From the NCBI GenBank assembly GCA_033980235.1, contig CM067067.1, forward strand, positions 37,823,639-37,887,638: a DNA stretch of 64,000 nucleotides. The letters run 5' to 3'. Made by a program: the position numbers and the translations under genes. Below the pieces are notes generated by a model. The model saw only the letters and a program-made list of their open reading frames with translations, was not told where the DNA came from and made no database searches. This DNA is from Diadema setosum (taxonomy: Eukaryota; Echinodermata; Echinoidea; Diadematoida; Diadematidae). Shown piece after piece: positions 34,881 through 46,799 of the stretch (position 1 is its first letter; each line of letters starts with the position of its first letter).

Positions 34881-37300
34881 TGCGTACAGCATGAAGATGA
34901 GGGTACCTTTGCGAGCTCAAAATCCAGAATTTCACTTTTTGCTTTCTTCAGACTTTTTCTGAAAGTTTTCTCTAAAAATTTTTTGTTTTTCTGAAAATTC
35001 TTTTTGTAGTTGTTTTGTGGTCATTATGTAATTTGTATTCAAGCAAGATTTTGTCCAAAGTCTACACCATTAGTTCACTGACGTGATACTTTTTTATAAG
35101 TGGAGAAAATTGTAATATGCTACCTGTTCCCACATACTCATATCCATGTTAGCGGACTTTGGTCTTTGTGGTCTGTACTCTGCTCTGTGTTACCTTGTGA
35201 TACCAGGGTAACTTCTCTCCCAGACAGTCTAAAAAGAACCTAGCACTTGTGTGAATTTAATAATATCTTCCTAAAACAGCCGCAAAACCCAAACTTTTCG
35301 AGGTGTTTAATGGAAAGCTAAAATTAAAGAGTGCGTGTAATATGTGACACAAGTATACAACATTAAAAACCACAAAGCCATGGGGGGGGGGGATTTCATT
35401 AAAGTTTGATCTGCGTAAGTATATGTATACTTGCTGACACATTGTTCTGTTTGCAAACAATTTGCCTGTGAATTTTCACGCAAGGTGTGAAGAAGTTTGC
35501 AACTGGTAGCGGTATGAAGCAACCTGTGGTATGCGTGTCGTCACATTCTTGGTCGGTTAAGGCAGGATGCAGGTTGTCAGGAGGAGAGAGAGTCATAATC
35601 CCAAGTTACGGCGACCTGACAGCAGCAAGGAAGGGGGGGGGGGGGGATGATATGTGTTGCCAGCCTGTAGCAGTGGTATGTAGACCTGCTACCTGAGGCT
35701 GCCCCTCCTACAACTGATCCTCCCCCCCCCCCCCCCCAAACACCCACCCACCCACTACCCTTCCATGTCAGGTTACAGGCCTTACAGTGCCTCCCATGCC
35801 TGTAACAAGACAGAAACGGTTTGTCACCATAGGTGTGCTTTTAGCAAAAGGGATCCCAAACAATCCCCCCCCCCAAAAAAAAAAGTAGACGAATGCAAGG
35901 AAGTAATAACAGTAGTGTGAAGTTATTTGTTGCCTCTAAAAGTGATCATTTTTGGCATGGATTCCTTTGGAATGACTGGAATGAATCTTGATTCGCCCGC
36001 AAACTACTTTATACACCTGTTTGGAGGAGGTGCACTTGAGGAACAACCGGTTTCATTTCTGAATAAGGAGAAAAACTTTGGAGAGGAAGAAAAGATCTTA
36101 ACCACATGTGCAGGTCAATGGCCTTGCTGTGATGTAAAACATTTGTTTTTCTTTGTACATGACCTCCTGGGCTATTCACGTGTATGATTTTTACGGATTC
36201 AACTGCGAGATCTTTTAGGAAATTTTCTTTGAGGATGCATTTATCGCCAATTTGCAGCAGCAGAATCAGTATTTGGAAGTGCTGATCCAAAACACAGATT
36301 CATGGGGTTACTGTTTATGCTCAAGTTTTTGAGCTTCAGAAAGAGCTCATTTCGTGAACAAGCACTGCACAGTGTTAAAACCATTGTTAAAACATTGTAC
36401 CGATTTGTTCAGCATTCAATATTTTGCATTTATGCTTTGCTAGTAAACTTGATTAGAGAGAATCACGGAACGTAAACATGATTTCAATTTATGCTTCCCG
36501 AGTAAATATGATTAGAGAGAACCGCTGATCGTAAACTGCACCTTTTTGTGCATTTTGAGCCAGCAGCTAGACACAGCTCTTTTATCAAAGTGAGTCAGGA
36601 TGCAATCATGTTTTGCACTATATCATGTTTCAAAACATTGATTATGGCCCAAAAAGTAAAGTGTAAATGCACCCAAAGGAGCCAATCGAAAAGCTCAACT
36701 GAGTATTGCCTTGAACCCATAGCATTATGAATCGACCACCTTTGAGAAGAATCATTTTGTGTTAGTGTGTGAAAAATAAGATGTACATAGTTGTAAGGAG
36801 AGGAAGAGAGCTGAATTTTTTCCAAGATTCGAATGAAGATTCTCCTGTAAGTGGGTCTTTGGTCTCCTACAGTGTATGATAAAAGTTAAAGGGCAAGTGT
36901 GTTTTCTGGTATTTTATGCTACAACAGAGTCATTGAAACACTCTCTCATTGCAATTAAATCTGAAGAAGAATATAAAGTACATAGTCGTAGTACATATTT
37001 GAGGGTTCATGTTCAGTACTTTTCATGTTCTACTACCTCTTGGTCTGATTAAAGGGGTTTAAGTAGAGTAAAGTAAGAAAAAGATTGAAAGAGTTTGAGG
37101 AAGGAAATGTATAAAACAAAATGGAGAGAGAGAGAATGAGAAAAAGATGAGTAAATGATGGAGGTTGAGGTGAAGTGAAAAAGTTCATTCTGGTTTGTAA
37201 CCAAGCTTTCACTATTCGGCTGCACTCTTTAAGTGACCTCATAAATGCAGAGGCATGCGCCAGCAGTGATTTAACTAGCACACTAGCAGCATTGGATGAA

Positions 37301-37335
37301 GGGGGTGGTGGGGGGGGGGGGGGGGGGGGGAGGGG
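37301..37335 (+). repeat. Long G-run, quadruplex-prone
   Basis: GGGGGTGGTG followed by 21 G, one A and four G. Thirty-one bases downstream a run of 17 C at 37366-37382 could pair with it. Long homopolymers like this are often mis-sequenced, so exact lengths are uncertain. Confidence 0.85.
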
Positions 37336-37399
37336 TAATTGTGCTTTTTCTGGTGCAAGACATCGCCCCCCCCCCCCCCCCCACATATCTCAAATCCTT

Positions 37400-38400
37400 C
37401 ATGGAAAGCTCACGTCAGGTTTATGACCCAAGATCCAATGGACTCTGGTGATGGTCTGATCGCTGATGGGGGAGCCGAGTGTGAGGAATTAACACCGTCT
37501 TCCGCTCCCCCCTTTTTCTCCTCCTCCCCCTTCTTTCTCCTCCTGAGCGTGAGCTCCTGATACCTCCATCTCATTATGCAAAGAGCCCCCCTCCACTCTA
37601 CCCTTTTCCACTGGCCGGGAATTCAGTCATATAGCGCGCCCAAGTTCCCTTTGATTGCCAATTGCATTTATGCGCTAAGACGGGCTCGGGTCCTGTCTGT
37701 GGAGACATGTTTTCGGGGATTGGATTGCCGCGCCGCTCAATCACATGAGTGCGCCACCTGTCCAGGTGCGTTTTTTGTTAGCACAGGGACAATTGCTCGG
37801 TTGACTTTTGACGAGGAGGGCTTTCAGTGGCTCCACGTCACGCGACCCAACTCGCCCCAAAAGACAGGAGCAGGGAATGGCACGAAAAAGAAGAAGAAGA
37901 TGAAGAAGAAGAAGAAGAAGGAGAGGGAAAGAGAAAGATGGGAAGTGAGTATGTAAGAGAAGGAAGAAGTATAGCTTCACTGGAACGGATGGTGATTGAC
38001 TTTCGAGGAAAGAAGCGGATCCGATGCTGACATGGACGAACTGCTAGCGGCACCGGGGCGCGAGCGCCGCGGCAGCCTGACAGCTCTGCCTTGGGTTTCT
38101 CGCTGCTCTCGCAAGAGTGTACCCTGGCAAGTCGTATCATAAAGGGGGGCGCTTTTGGCAGGTGTAAATGGGTTAGGGGAGCTCACATTTTACACAATTT
38201 AGGTCAGCTCCGTGAAGCCGAGTCTCGCAGAAACTCAAGAATATTCCTCACAGAGCAACTTCCTGAATGGACAAACAGTTTAACTTTGACGAGCGCTGCA
38301 CCACGCGCAGCGGACACGCGAGATGGTTGGGCTGTCCCCCGCGGGAACTCCCCTTACTATTCCTTCAGCAGCCCTGTCTTCCAGTGACTGCTGCAATTTG
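37400..38400. promoter_or_regulatory. Candidate enhancer with inverted E2-boxes
   Basis: Unique kilobase with CATTATGCAAAGAG (octamer-like, about 37573), CACATG (37742-37747) and CACCTGTCCAGGTG (37755-37768). The last is two E2-boxes in mirror arrangement with two bases between. CpG content is higher than in the flanks. The open frames on both strands have no domain. Confidence 0.4.
37886..37935 (+). repeat. GAA microsatellite
   Basis: About eleven GAA/GAT units followed by GAGAGGGAAAG. A related GAG run is at 33447-33476. Confidence 0.88.
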
Positions 38401-38837
38401 CAATTTACATGTCGTTAGAAAGTCACAGTATATTCAGGAATGCATTATTCATGGTATTGTTTTCCCAAAATCTCCATCGTCATCTTTGAAAAAGGTTAGG
38501 GTTTTTTTTCTCCTTTTTTTTTCTGGCAAATAAAAAAGAAACAAAAACCTGGAGGTGGGATGAAAGGTACAAACATATGCATTGAAGGCATTTCTTAATT
38601 CCTATTTAGTGAATGAGGCAAAGTTGCTGTAGTAGTTTTTCAATTGGTTTTGGGTGATTGCCAGCTTCTCCTTGGCTCTGATGTTAATAATGGTCCTTGG
38701 CCTAGAAACAAAGAAAGAAGTATCAGGGGGTCTACTAGAGACTGAAATCTCATGAGCGTCAAAGAATTCATGTAGTTAACATGACCTGACTTTGACTCTG
38801 TAGTGACTAGGTGTAATAAAAATGGGTAGCTTCAATG

Positions 38838-39055
38838 TACTGTATATGCCATATATTCAGCGAGTCTAAATTTTTGCGAATCGGGACTTCCCTACGATTT
38901 CACTAGTGGTTAAATTCGCGATCATGGAATACAGTACTGGTCGGAGAAATGCATATATGTCCTCGTCACATTCGTATCGGGATCAGAGTCCATATTTTTT
39001 GGTGTCTTTAAAGTCGCGAATACTGCCTGACTCGCAAAATTTGTGAGAATTTAAA
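38838..39055. mobile_element. Probable TTCGCGAA-type repeat, copy 3
   Basis: Contains ACTGTATATGCCATATATTC, TTTTTGCGAATCGGGA, AAATTCGCGATCATGG and later AGTCGCGAATACTGCCTGAC. These words match the two CTACTGTAAA elements. The borders are uncertain. Confidence 0.45.
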
Positions 39056-39661
39056 AAAAAAAAAAAGTTTGCCATTTTATTCTAAATATCTAACAAGTGC
39101 TTAATTGCAAGTATGGGCATTTCCATTAAAAAAAATACAGAAAATGCAAAAAAAAAATCAGAGTTTTACAATGTACTGGAATATTTGGGTTAGGGGGTAT
39201 GTAGTGCACATGAGCAACTTGTTTCTGTCTCTTGAATGTAGGTAGGCGGGCAGGAGATACCCTGCATTGATGGTTGGATGTCACACGACCAAAAGCTGGA
39301 ATAAAGCTGGCGAGCCGGAGAGCGAGCATTTACACTTACCCCCCCCCCCCCCCCCAAAAAAAAAAAAGGAATAAAAGTACACTTTCAAAACACTTTACAC
39401 TTGAGGAGGAATTTTCAATTTTATTTTTTTCACTCACATACTAGTAATTGCCTGAAAAACAAAAGGGAGAATTATTCAGCAAAATGGTAGATTTCTATTT
39501 GGTACCCCTAGGATACCACAAACTGCATCATATGTGTTTTACTTCACGTGACAAATGACGTTTAAGCTTTCTACCAAATTCTTGTCAATTATGGGGCATG
39601 TTAGATATGTGCTGCACTGTAATTCCTCTGATTTCTGAGGTAAATTGTTGAATGTGAAATA

Positions 39662-39832
39662 TGTACATATATCTATTTCTCTCTCTCTCTTTATATGTAT
39701 GTATGTATGTATATGTATTCTTTATTTACAATATACATGTATATATATACACAATATACATATATACGATATATATATCAATACATAGATATACATATAT
39801 ATACACACACTCTCTCTCTCTCTCTCTCTTTC
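39662..39832 (+). repeat. Compound TATA/TATG/CT microsatellite
   Basis: Alternating blocks of TATATC, TCTCTCTC, TATGTATG and ATATATAC, ending with a (CT)10 tract. The small open frames on the plus strand here are low complexity, not genes. Confidence 0.85.
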
Positions 39833-40559
39833 GTATTGTACTCATTCATATATTACTTTATGACTACATATCAGGTATAGAGCTCATGAACTTTGCACTT
39901 TGAACTTCAGCTGACGTTGTGGTCTTACACATGGATTGATTTATAGCAGTCACATATTGATAACCTATAATGTATTCCTTCTGTACACCCCAATTATTGT
40001 GGATGAGAATTAGTGATATATGATTTATGTGCTTTTCTCTGCATTGATTTTTTTACCTCGAGCTGATTTGCGGCGGTAATTCATCAAGATGTGCTCAGGG
40101 AATTTCACAAACAAAATGACCTCGTGATTGAGGAAAATATGCCCAGTGATACTTATTTCATACTCGTACTAGACAAATGTAATAATGGGTATAATCTGTC
40201 TGACAGTTACACTGGAGATTAAATATTGCAGAAGTCAGTCGTTTTGTACACAGATTACAGCTACAAGACCGTTTCTTTCCTTTATAGTGGATGTGTGTGC
40301 TTATATGTGTGTGTATGTGTATGTTTCAGGTCTGTCTGTGTGTGAGAGTGTTTGTTGTCTGTGTGACTGAGTGTGTGTATGCCAGTAAGTGAATGAATGA
40401 GTGTGTGTGTGTGTGTGTGTGTGTGTGCAACATGTGCTTACTGGAAAGAAATCACACAGCATTAGAGTATGCAGCCAAAAGAAGGTGTTGGAGCAAAGGA
40501 CAGGAGGAATGATAAAAAAAAAAAAAAAAGCATGAGTGATATAGAGAGAGAGAAAGGTA

Positions 40560-40760
40560 TAGAGAGGCGGAGGAAGATCACCATGGCGATGGAAGCAGGC
40601 AGGCAGCCATGGCGTCTCCCCAGCCAAGGGCAAAAATCGGGAGCGAGGTAGAAGTGCGCACTCGGAGAATGAGGCCCGCTGTTTGTGGGAGCGCTGGCTC
40701 GCAAACACAGCTGGGAAATCAACAGCTATTTCTCACGATTAAAAAATCGTCCTGCTTGTA
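40560..40760. promoter_or_regulatory. Short unique block
   Basis: ACCATGGCGATGGAAGCAGG and GGAGCGCTGGCTCGCAAACA between an AG-rich tract and CT-rich tracts. It is distinct from the surrounding microsatellites. Confidence 0.2.
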
Positions 40761-41370
40761 TTGATTCTGGACTTCAACCTCTCCCACGTTCACTCTCTCT
40801 TCCTTCTCTCTCTCCCTATCTCTTTCTCTATCTCCTTTGGATTCTTTCAATCCATGTCTCATTGCCATTAGCTTTGTACTCCTACGTACCATTTTCTTGT
40901 TATTTTAATACCTTTTGATCTTCTTGCTACGTTTCACTATGTAGGAATTGAGCTATTTAAGGGTTGTCTGGCTGCTAAAGCCTTCATACAATATATAAAT
41001 ATAGCTATACAGATTTTTGCAGCAGAACGGATTTCATTCATAGATACAGAGACTTGATGCGGAGGATATTCATTCCGTCCTAAGTATGTCGCACCTAATT
41101 TTACTTGCCAAATGGATTAGATGCAGACTTGTGCGTATTCCCAGTAATGCTGTGGTAATACCACGTCTGGATACAGATTGATCTATTCACCAGTCCTATG
41201 GTACAAATGCCACAGGTTGCTAAGAGACGTTACCAAGATGAAACACAGTTTCACTGTTGATTCTGAAAGAAAAATGAAATCAGGCTACATGGAGATCGGT
41301 CGTTTTGTACTTGTGTTGTAATCTATATCAAGTTGCCCTATAGTGCTATTGTACCTTTTGTTGAAGTTAA

Positions 41371-41728
41371 AGGGGATGGCTAGTAACTGATCAGTGGGAA
41401 TCAGTAGGAATGCTGGGGGATGATTGTTCCAGTCCTTGTGGGATTCATTAAGAGTACATTATATATATCTATTGTTGTGTGAAAATGATTTGCTTCAGAA
41501 TGGTCTCATATTCAAGTAATGTGCAGTTTAATGCCCCGTCACTGTACAGGCATGCTAACCTGGAAACATTGAACTGCACTTTACTTGAATATGAGACCAT
41601 TCTGAAGCAAATAATTTTCATACAATAATAGGTACATAATGTATTCTTAAGTGAATCCCACAAGGATTGGAACAATCATCCCCCAGCATTCCCACTGATT
41701 CCAACTGATCAGTTACTAGCCATCTCCT
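41371..41728. mobile_element. Palindromic MITE, family A copy 2 (TTAA target)
   Basis: 358-bp second copy of family A, with the same ends, the same inverted halves and the same internal sequence (GGTCTCATATTCAAGTAATG repeated inverted in the middle). It is flanked by TTAA at 41367-41370 and 41729-41732. The right-hand TTAA is also the left target of the family B element that follows. Confidence 0.88.
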
Positions 41729-41732
41729 TTAA

Positions 41733-42111
41733 AGGGATGGTACAGTATTGGTGGAGATGAGAATTGGGCTTTTAACTTTTTGCGAGATACCAAGAAAACA
41801 CTTATGATATAGTACAGAGCATACCATTTTAAGAGGAATTCAAAGATTATTTGAAGGAAATCGGGTTTGGAATGACTGAAACATCCAAAAACAAAGTAAA
41901 ACAAAGCAATCATAAAGTGTGGGTCCCACACTTTATTACAATCTCTCTTTTTTGGATATCTCAGCCATTTCAAAACCAATTTTCATCAAATAAATGTTGA
42001 ATTCCTCATAGAATTACATGCTCTTTCATATTTCATAAGAGGTTTCTCAACATCTCACCAAAAAATGTTAGAAACCTGAAATTAGGTCTCAACCAAAACT
42101 ATACAATCCCT
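41733..42111. mobile_element. Palindromic MITE, family B copy 2 (TTAA target)
   Basis: 379-bp copy of family B, with ends AGGGATGGTACAG and CTATACAATCCCT and the same inverted arms as copy 1. The centre is AAAGTGTGGGTCCCACACTTT, a hairpin unlike that of copy 1. It is flanked by TTAA at 41729-41732, shared with the family A element, and at 42112-42115. Confidence 0.86.
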
Positions 42112-42494
42112 TTAAGTAATTGAAGGAGGAAGAGAAGGAAAAATAAGTTTGAATGGGAGGAAGAGATGAGGGAAAATAAAGAAGAAGGAAAGGAAGACGT
42201 GATTGAATTGGAGGCGAAATATGAAAAGATGAAAAAGAAGAGGAAAGGAATGAATAAACAAAAGAGAAACTGATAACTGGTATATACCATACTCCTCTTA
42301 CATAATAAAGAGGGTACTTTGAATGTTGAAGTCATTCACAAAACACAAGGAAAGAGAATGACTGTATTATAAAGAGAATGAAACAAAAACAATGAGTTAT
42401 AGAACAGGGTTTGGTTTTATTGATATTCACTGATTGAAGTATTTTGGCAGTCTCTGCATTGGCATACACAATTCACTGAGGTTTATTTCTGTCT

Positions 42495-42496
<2 letters not shown>

Positions 42497-42541
<45 letters not shown>

Positions 42542-42550
42542 TGTGTGTGA
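42497..42550 (+). repeat. GT microsatellite
   Basis: About 22 GT units with a GA break near the end. A shorter run of 13-14 units lies at 40401-40427. Z-DNA-prone alternating purine-pyrimidine tract. Confidence 0.92.
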
Positions 42551-43192
42551 GTTAATTGAAGTAGAAAACAATAACCAGCTGGTACGTTCCCAGCCTATTG
42601 TATTTCAAATCTACCTTCACTCCTGCTTCAATGCCCCGATTGCAGACGTGTCCGGTGCGTTCGCCTTGTAAACCAATTGGAAAATGGCGTTGACACATTG
42701 GGATATTTTCTACTCCTTTCTCTCTCCCTCTCTTTCTCTCTCCTTGTCTCTCTATTCATCTCTCCCTCCCCTTCTATTTTCCTTACCCTTCTGTCTTTTC
42801 CTCCCATTTTTTTTCTTTCTTACTGTCTTTACATTTCTTTATATTGCTCTCATGCATCTTTTCTTACCAATGCATTTAAGATTGTGTATATACTCTCATA
42901 ATGCATATGATGTCTCACTGTAAAGAATGAATATATGTTATCATACAAAAAAGTGTACATATGGGACTAAAATATCATTGTTCAAGAGAAGGACATTCTA
43001 GCCACTGACCCTGAAGTCCTGTGGATCCATTGGTAACATAAAAATTTGTTTCCCATACTATGATGCTATTCGATCAGGAAAAATCTTGGTCTAGTTCATG
43101 AAATAGCAAGCTAATTTGGGTTGGGCCGTTTGGGTTGTGTCTCCATCAGCCCCAAATTTTCTCAGTCTCATCATTCACACTGCGTGCTGAGA

Positions 43193-43220
43193 CCACAGAA
43201 CTCTGTGTAGAGTTCTGTGG
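43193..43220. repeat. Perfect hairpin, 12-bp stem
   Basis: CCACAGAACTCT, loop GTGT, AGAGTTCTGTGG. A weaker outer pair (CATCATT and AATGATG) flanks it. Function unknown. The stem is too short for a microRNA precursor. Confidence 0.75.
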
Positions 43221-44076
43221 CTGAGTAATGATGCAAAATAAGCATGTGTCAACTCTGGGCTGGGCTGTTTTCAAGCTGATAAAGATGTAGGTCCGTACAT
43301 TCGTAATATCAGGCTATTTTCCTAAACTGCAAAATTAGTAACCTGTTCGTTTGAATTTCGATCTGATGAAGACATACCTAGTAGAACCTTTGTATGCAGT
43401 TGGTCATCCTGGTAATGGGAGGGGAAAATGTATCGAGCAGACAAGTGAGGAGGTGTTTTATAGCTGCAGTTCAAAAATACGAGCTTTGCTCACTACCTGT
43501 ATTGGTTGGAAACTCACCTTGTTCTCACCCCATTCAGCCACATGTATTCAATTTAAACGATACCTCCACCTTTTTCCTCTCTAATGGAGGATTAACGCAT
43601 TCTGATGCTACCTGGCCTTTCTCCCGCACCCTCCCCACCCCCCTTGAAAAAGAAAAAAAGAATTAGAAAAAAAGAATGAAAATTGGAATGGGGAGAAAAG
43701 ATCCCTCCAGCTCCAGGTAAACAGTGTTTTTCTTACCACTTCATATTTTGAGTAACAAGGCATTCTGCATTCCTGACACAAATTTTGGGCACCCTGACCC
43801 CCATGGTGAGCTGGATACAGGAACAAAAGCCAGGTAGAGGGTAGGAGAAGTAGCCCAGGGGTTTTTGCGGTATCAGATTGACATTGTTGTTCGGATTTCT
43901 TGCAATAAAGGCCTCCACCCCACACCACCCAACCCCCATTCCAGTTACAGACCGGTCCACTGTTTGGTAGCGGGGTGTGTTGTCCGAACTCTATGGCCCA
44001 CACACCTGAGTTACCTGTAGGATGCAGTGAACTTTGATTTATGAGTTGCTGTAAATTGAAACTTATAATTCTATCA

Positions 44077-44235
44077 GGGCCCCATTTCATAAAAGATGTT
44101 AGGATAGTAACTCGTACCGCAATGGTAACTTCCCATAGTAATAGCCAATCAAGAAGCTGGATTCTTGTTGTTACCATGACAATTGCCTTACTAGCAAGAG
44201 TTGCTATCGTAACAACTTTTTATGAAATGGGGCCC
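44077..44235. mobile_element. Short MITE with GGGCCCC ends
   Basis: 159-bp element with an 18-bp perfect terminal inverted repeat, GGGCCCCATTTCATAAAA. It extends imperfectly through GTTA(G/C)GATAG(T/C)AACTC. Elements with GGGCCC(C/T)...TTCATAAA ends are frequent in echinoderm and other marine invertebrate genomes. The 189-codon minus-strand open frame starting here is not a gene. Confidence 0.82.
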
Positions 44236-44897
44236 AAAAGCATTCATTTTTCTGTCCAGTTTTTTTTTTTTTTTCTGTACAATTTGAAATATAAGAAAAG
44301 GTAGTAATCCGATGGTAAAAAAGGGAACAACGAAAGGAAAAGTGATAAAAGAAAAGTTTTTCTACATCAGTAGTCAGAAACGTTCAGAATCCCTTTTGTG
44401 GAAAGTAAATAGTATGAAAATTCAGGCCTTTTTCTCCCCATTGCCAAAATTAGCTGTGGCTTTTCTATTGCAATGTAATCAAGGAGTATATACCCACGAC
44501 TGATGCACAGAATGAATGACTAACATTTTACCCATGTGCATGATGACCAATGTGAAGCTGGGCTGGGGAAGAGTGCGGTCTTGGTGGTTGGTTGGTTTTT
44601 ATCAAGTCCTGGCCATACCTGAGTGGACTTCCAACTGCACACTGCCCTCTGTGGTCGGAGTTTGCCACCTTCCCAACAGGCGTTGCATCGCCAGACCTGT
44701 CTGCCTGACCAGACCCTTCCCCCGGACACTTCTCATTCTTCTTCGTATGGCACAATGTGACTGGTTGATATCATTTGCTGCCTATTGATAGTCGTGATAG
44801 TCACCTGGAGTGATCCATGAGTGGTTGGTGTCATTTGCCTGTTCTTCCTCTGTGAGTAGGAAGGTGGACTTCTTCACCGGGTTAGCAACCTGCTTTT

Positions 44898-45102
44898 TGC
44901 GATGATTTTAAGTTGGAAGTGGGATTTTTTATGTGCACGAGTCATGATAAAGTCATGCACTGGACCTCCATTTAATGTCCTATCTTCTCACAAGAGGGGA
45001 CAGTACGATTACTCTTAATGTTGCTCAGCTAGACTCGTGATTTGAACCGTGGTCATTTGGTTCGGGTGGCAGTTGCACTACCAACTTAGCCAAATCACTT
45101 GC
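44898..45102 (-). mobile_element. tRNA-derived SINE, copy 2
   Basis: Read on the minus strand it has a decayed A box (TTGGCTAAGTTGGTAGTGC) and a B box (GGTTCAAATCACG). The body, GTACTGTCCCCTCTTGTGAG...AGGACATTAAATGGAGGTCC, is shared with the SINE at 19256. The body is better conserved than the head between the two. Confidence 0.75.
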
Positions 45103-45159
45103 CTAATTCCTCGTAAAGAAATGATGAGGTGACTAGGATAAACTTGCATCAAAGTGCAC

Positions 45160-45310
45160 TGAGGTAGAGTGGTTTAGGCTTTGGACATTTTATCAGGGGG
45201 TTCTTGGTTCAAATCCAGCCAGGTGCAAACATCCCTGAACGAGATGACATTCCATCCCATAAATGAATGATTATCACCTGTAGTGAGCACCTTTAGTGAG
45301 TGATTGGATT
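45160..45310 (+). mobile_element. Possible third tRNA-headed SINE
   Basis: TAGAGTGGTTTAGGCT (A-box-like, about 45165) and GGTTCAAATCC (B box, 45206-45216) are about 40 bases apart, as in tRNA genes. The following body, ATCCCTGAACGAGATGACAT, is not like the other two. It lies directly downstream of the minus-strand SINE. The end was not determined. Confidence 0.5.
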
Positions 45311-46269
45311 GCTTTTCAGACAGGGACAGTCTTTCATAAATATCATATGAATATAATAGCTAATCCTATGATATTTTTTTTTATATAATTCCTCAATTAT
45401 GGTGATGATGGGAGACTGACAATTTCGCTTCCATGCTGTGAAGAATGAAATGTCTATTTAAGGTCATTATTTGCAGGTTTATGAATGAGGACCATGCTTG
45501 CATTGTATGTATGGCAGGTTCTGTAATTTCTGTCGTTAATCCAGTTAGCATCTTTTAATTGCATGTCTGGTTCCATGATGCCTCAGAATTGTGCTAATTG
45601 CCGTGTCGAAGTGGAGAATCTGTGATGACACAATTAGGGTTTCAAGTCACCGACCATCCCCCCCCCCCCCTTCTCTCAGCGTGCATGTAAAGTGATGAGG
45701 ATTCACATTCTGAGATGCATTTTTTTCTTTGGGGGGGGGGGGGGGAGAGGGGTGGTTTTCGTGAAAACTTGTTTAACTAATGCCCCCAAACCAATGCAGA
45801 GTCACAGAAGTCATAACTTCATTACGTTCATCAGTCCATGCCAGTTTAACCTAATTTCTCTTCTCTTCCCTCCCCCTTCTCTGCAGTCATGACCAACTGA
45901 GAGAATTGTGGTGAAGGGGAAAAAAAAAAGAATGCAAAAGTTTTCAAGAACATGACGAAACAAAACAAGTAATGAGCTTTGGTGGTATCAGGGAACAGGG
46001 TAGACCACCCAAAGGATATACTGCTTGAAGTTTGGATATTTACAAAAGCCTCTTTCACAAGATCAAAAGAGCAAATTTATTGTTAAATCTTAGGAAGATA
46101 TATACTGCTGAGTTTTAGTGATTTTATGCTATTGATTGAAGTCAGCTGGGAGTAGAGGTGGCGTTCCACTGTAATATTCCATCAAGTTAGAATGTCATGG
46201 CACAGGGTTCTGTGCATCTTCGGTGACCAAGCTTGGAGAGAAACAGAAAAACAATGATTTTATACTGTT

Positions 46270-46700
46270 GTATTAGCAGTGACAATGTACGGCAACTCAC
46301 GCCACCGTTAGTCCCATCAATTCAAATTTGCGTCGGCGCGTGCTTGTTTCGCCAAAACAAAGGACCTGCTTTAGCACGCTAATGAAGGGCATTTTGAATA
46401 GCAAATCTGGGTAAATTTGAAGGCCGTAATCTCATCAGATGGAGCGATGCAGAGAGGCGGAGGCGAAACATTTACATTTGAGATTGCTGCAAAATTGTCA
46501 AGTGAGTGACATTTGTAGAGAGAAAAACCAATTCTTGTTTTTCAGTTCCCCAAGAAGCTGTAATTAAGTTTGTGGTTAATGGCTCATCATGCCTTTTTTC
46601 CATTCCCGTGCAGAAACCCGAATGAATTATTCATTCATCCTTGCTCCTTTTCGGGTCACTCGCCCTAGATAAGGGCACTTTTTCCCCTTTATAGCTTTGC
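46270..46700. promoter_or_regulatory. Candidate enhancer
   Basis: AACAAAGG (Sox/TCF-like, about 46357), AGCACGCTAATGAAGG, CAGATG (46436-46441), CTGTAATTAAGTTTG, TGAATTATTCATTC and AGATAAGG (GATA-like, about 46666) fall in about 430 bases of unique DNA. Confidence 0.38.
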
Positions 46701-46799
46701 CCAAGTGTGAGCCACTACTTTCATATTTGTCCAGTAATCCTCAGATTTTGCCTACTTAGTGTCAGAATTCAAACAATTAAATCAAGACTTTGGTTTCTT

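Noticed and set aside
40301..40708. 135-codon minus-strand frame with a His-Thr run
   Set aside because: The HTHT run is the GT microsatellite read backwards, and the rest lacks any domain.
43608..44177. 189-codon minus-strand open frame, among the longest in the window
   Set aside because: It begins inside the GGGCCCC-ended MITE, runs through low-complexity G-rich DNA, and has no domain, splice support or codon bias.
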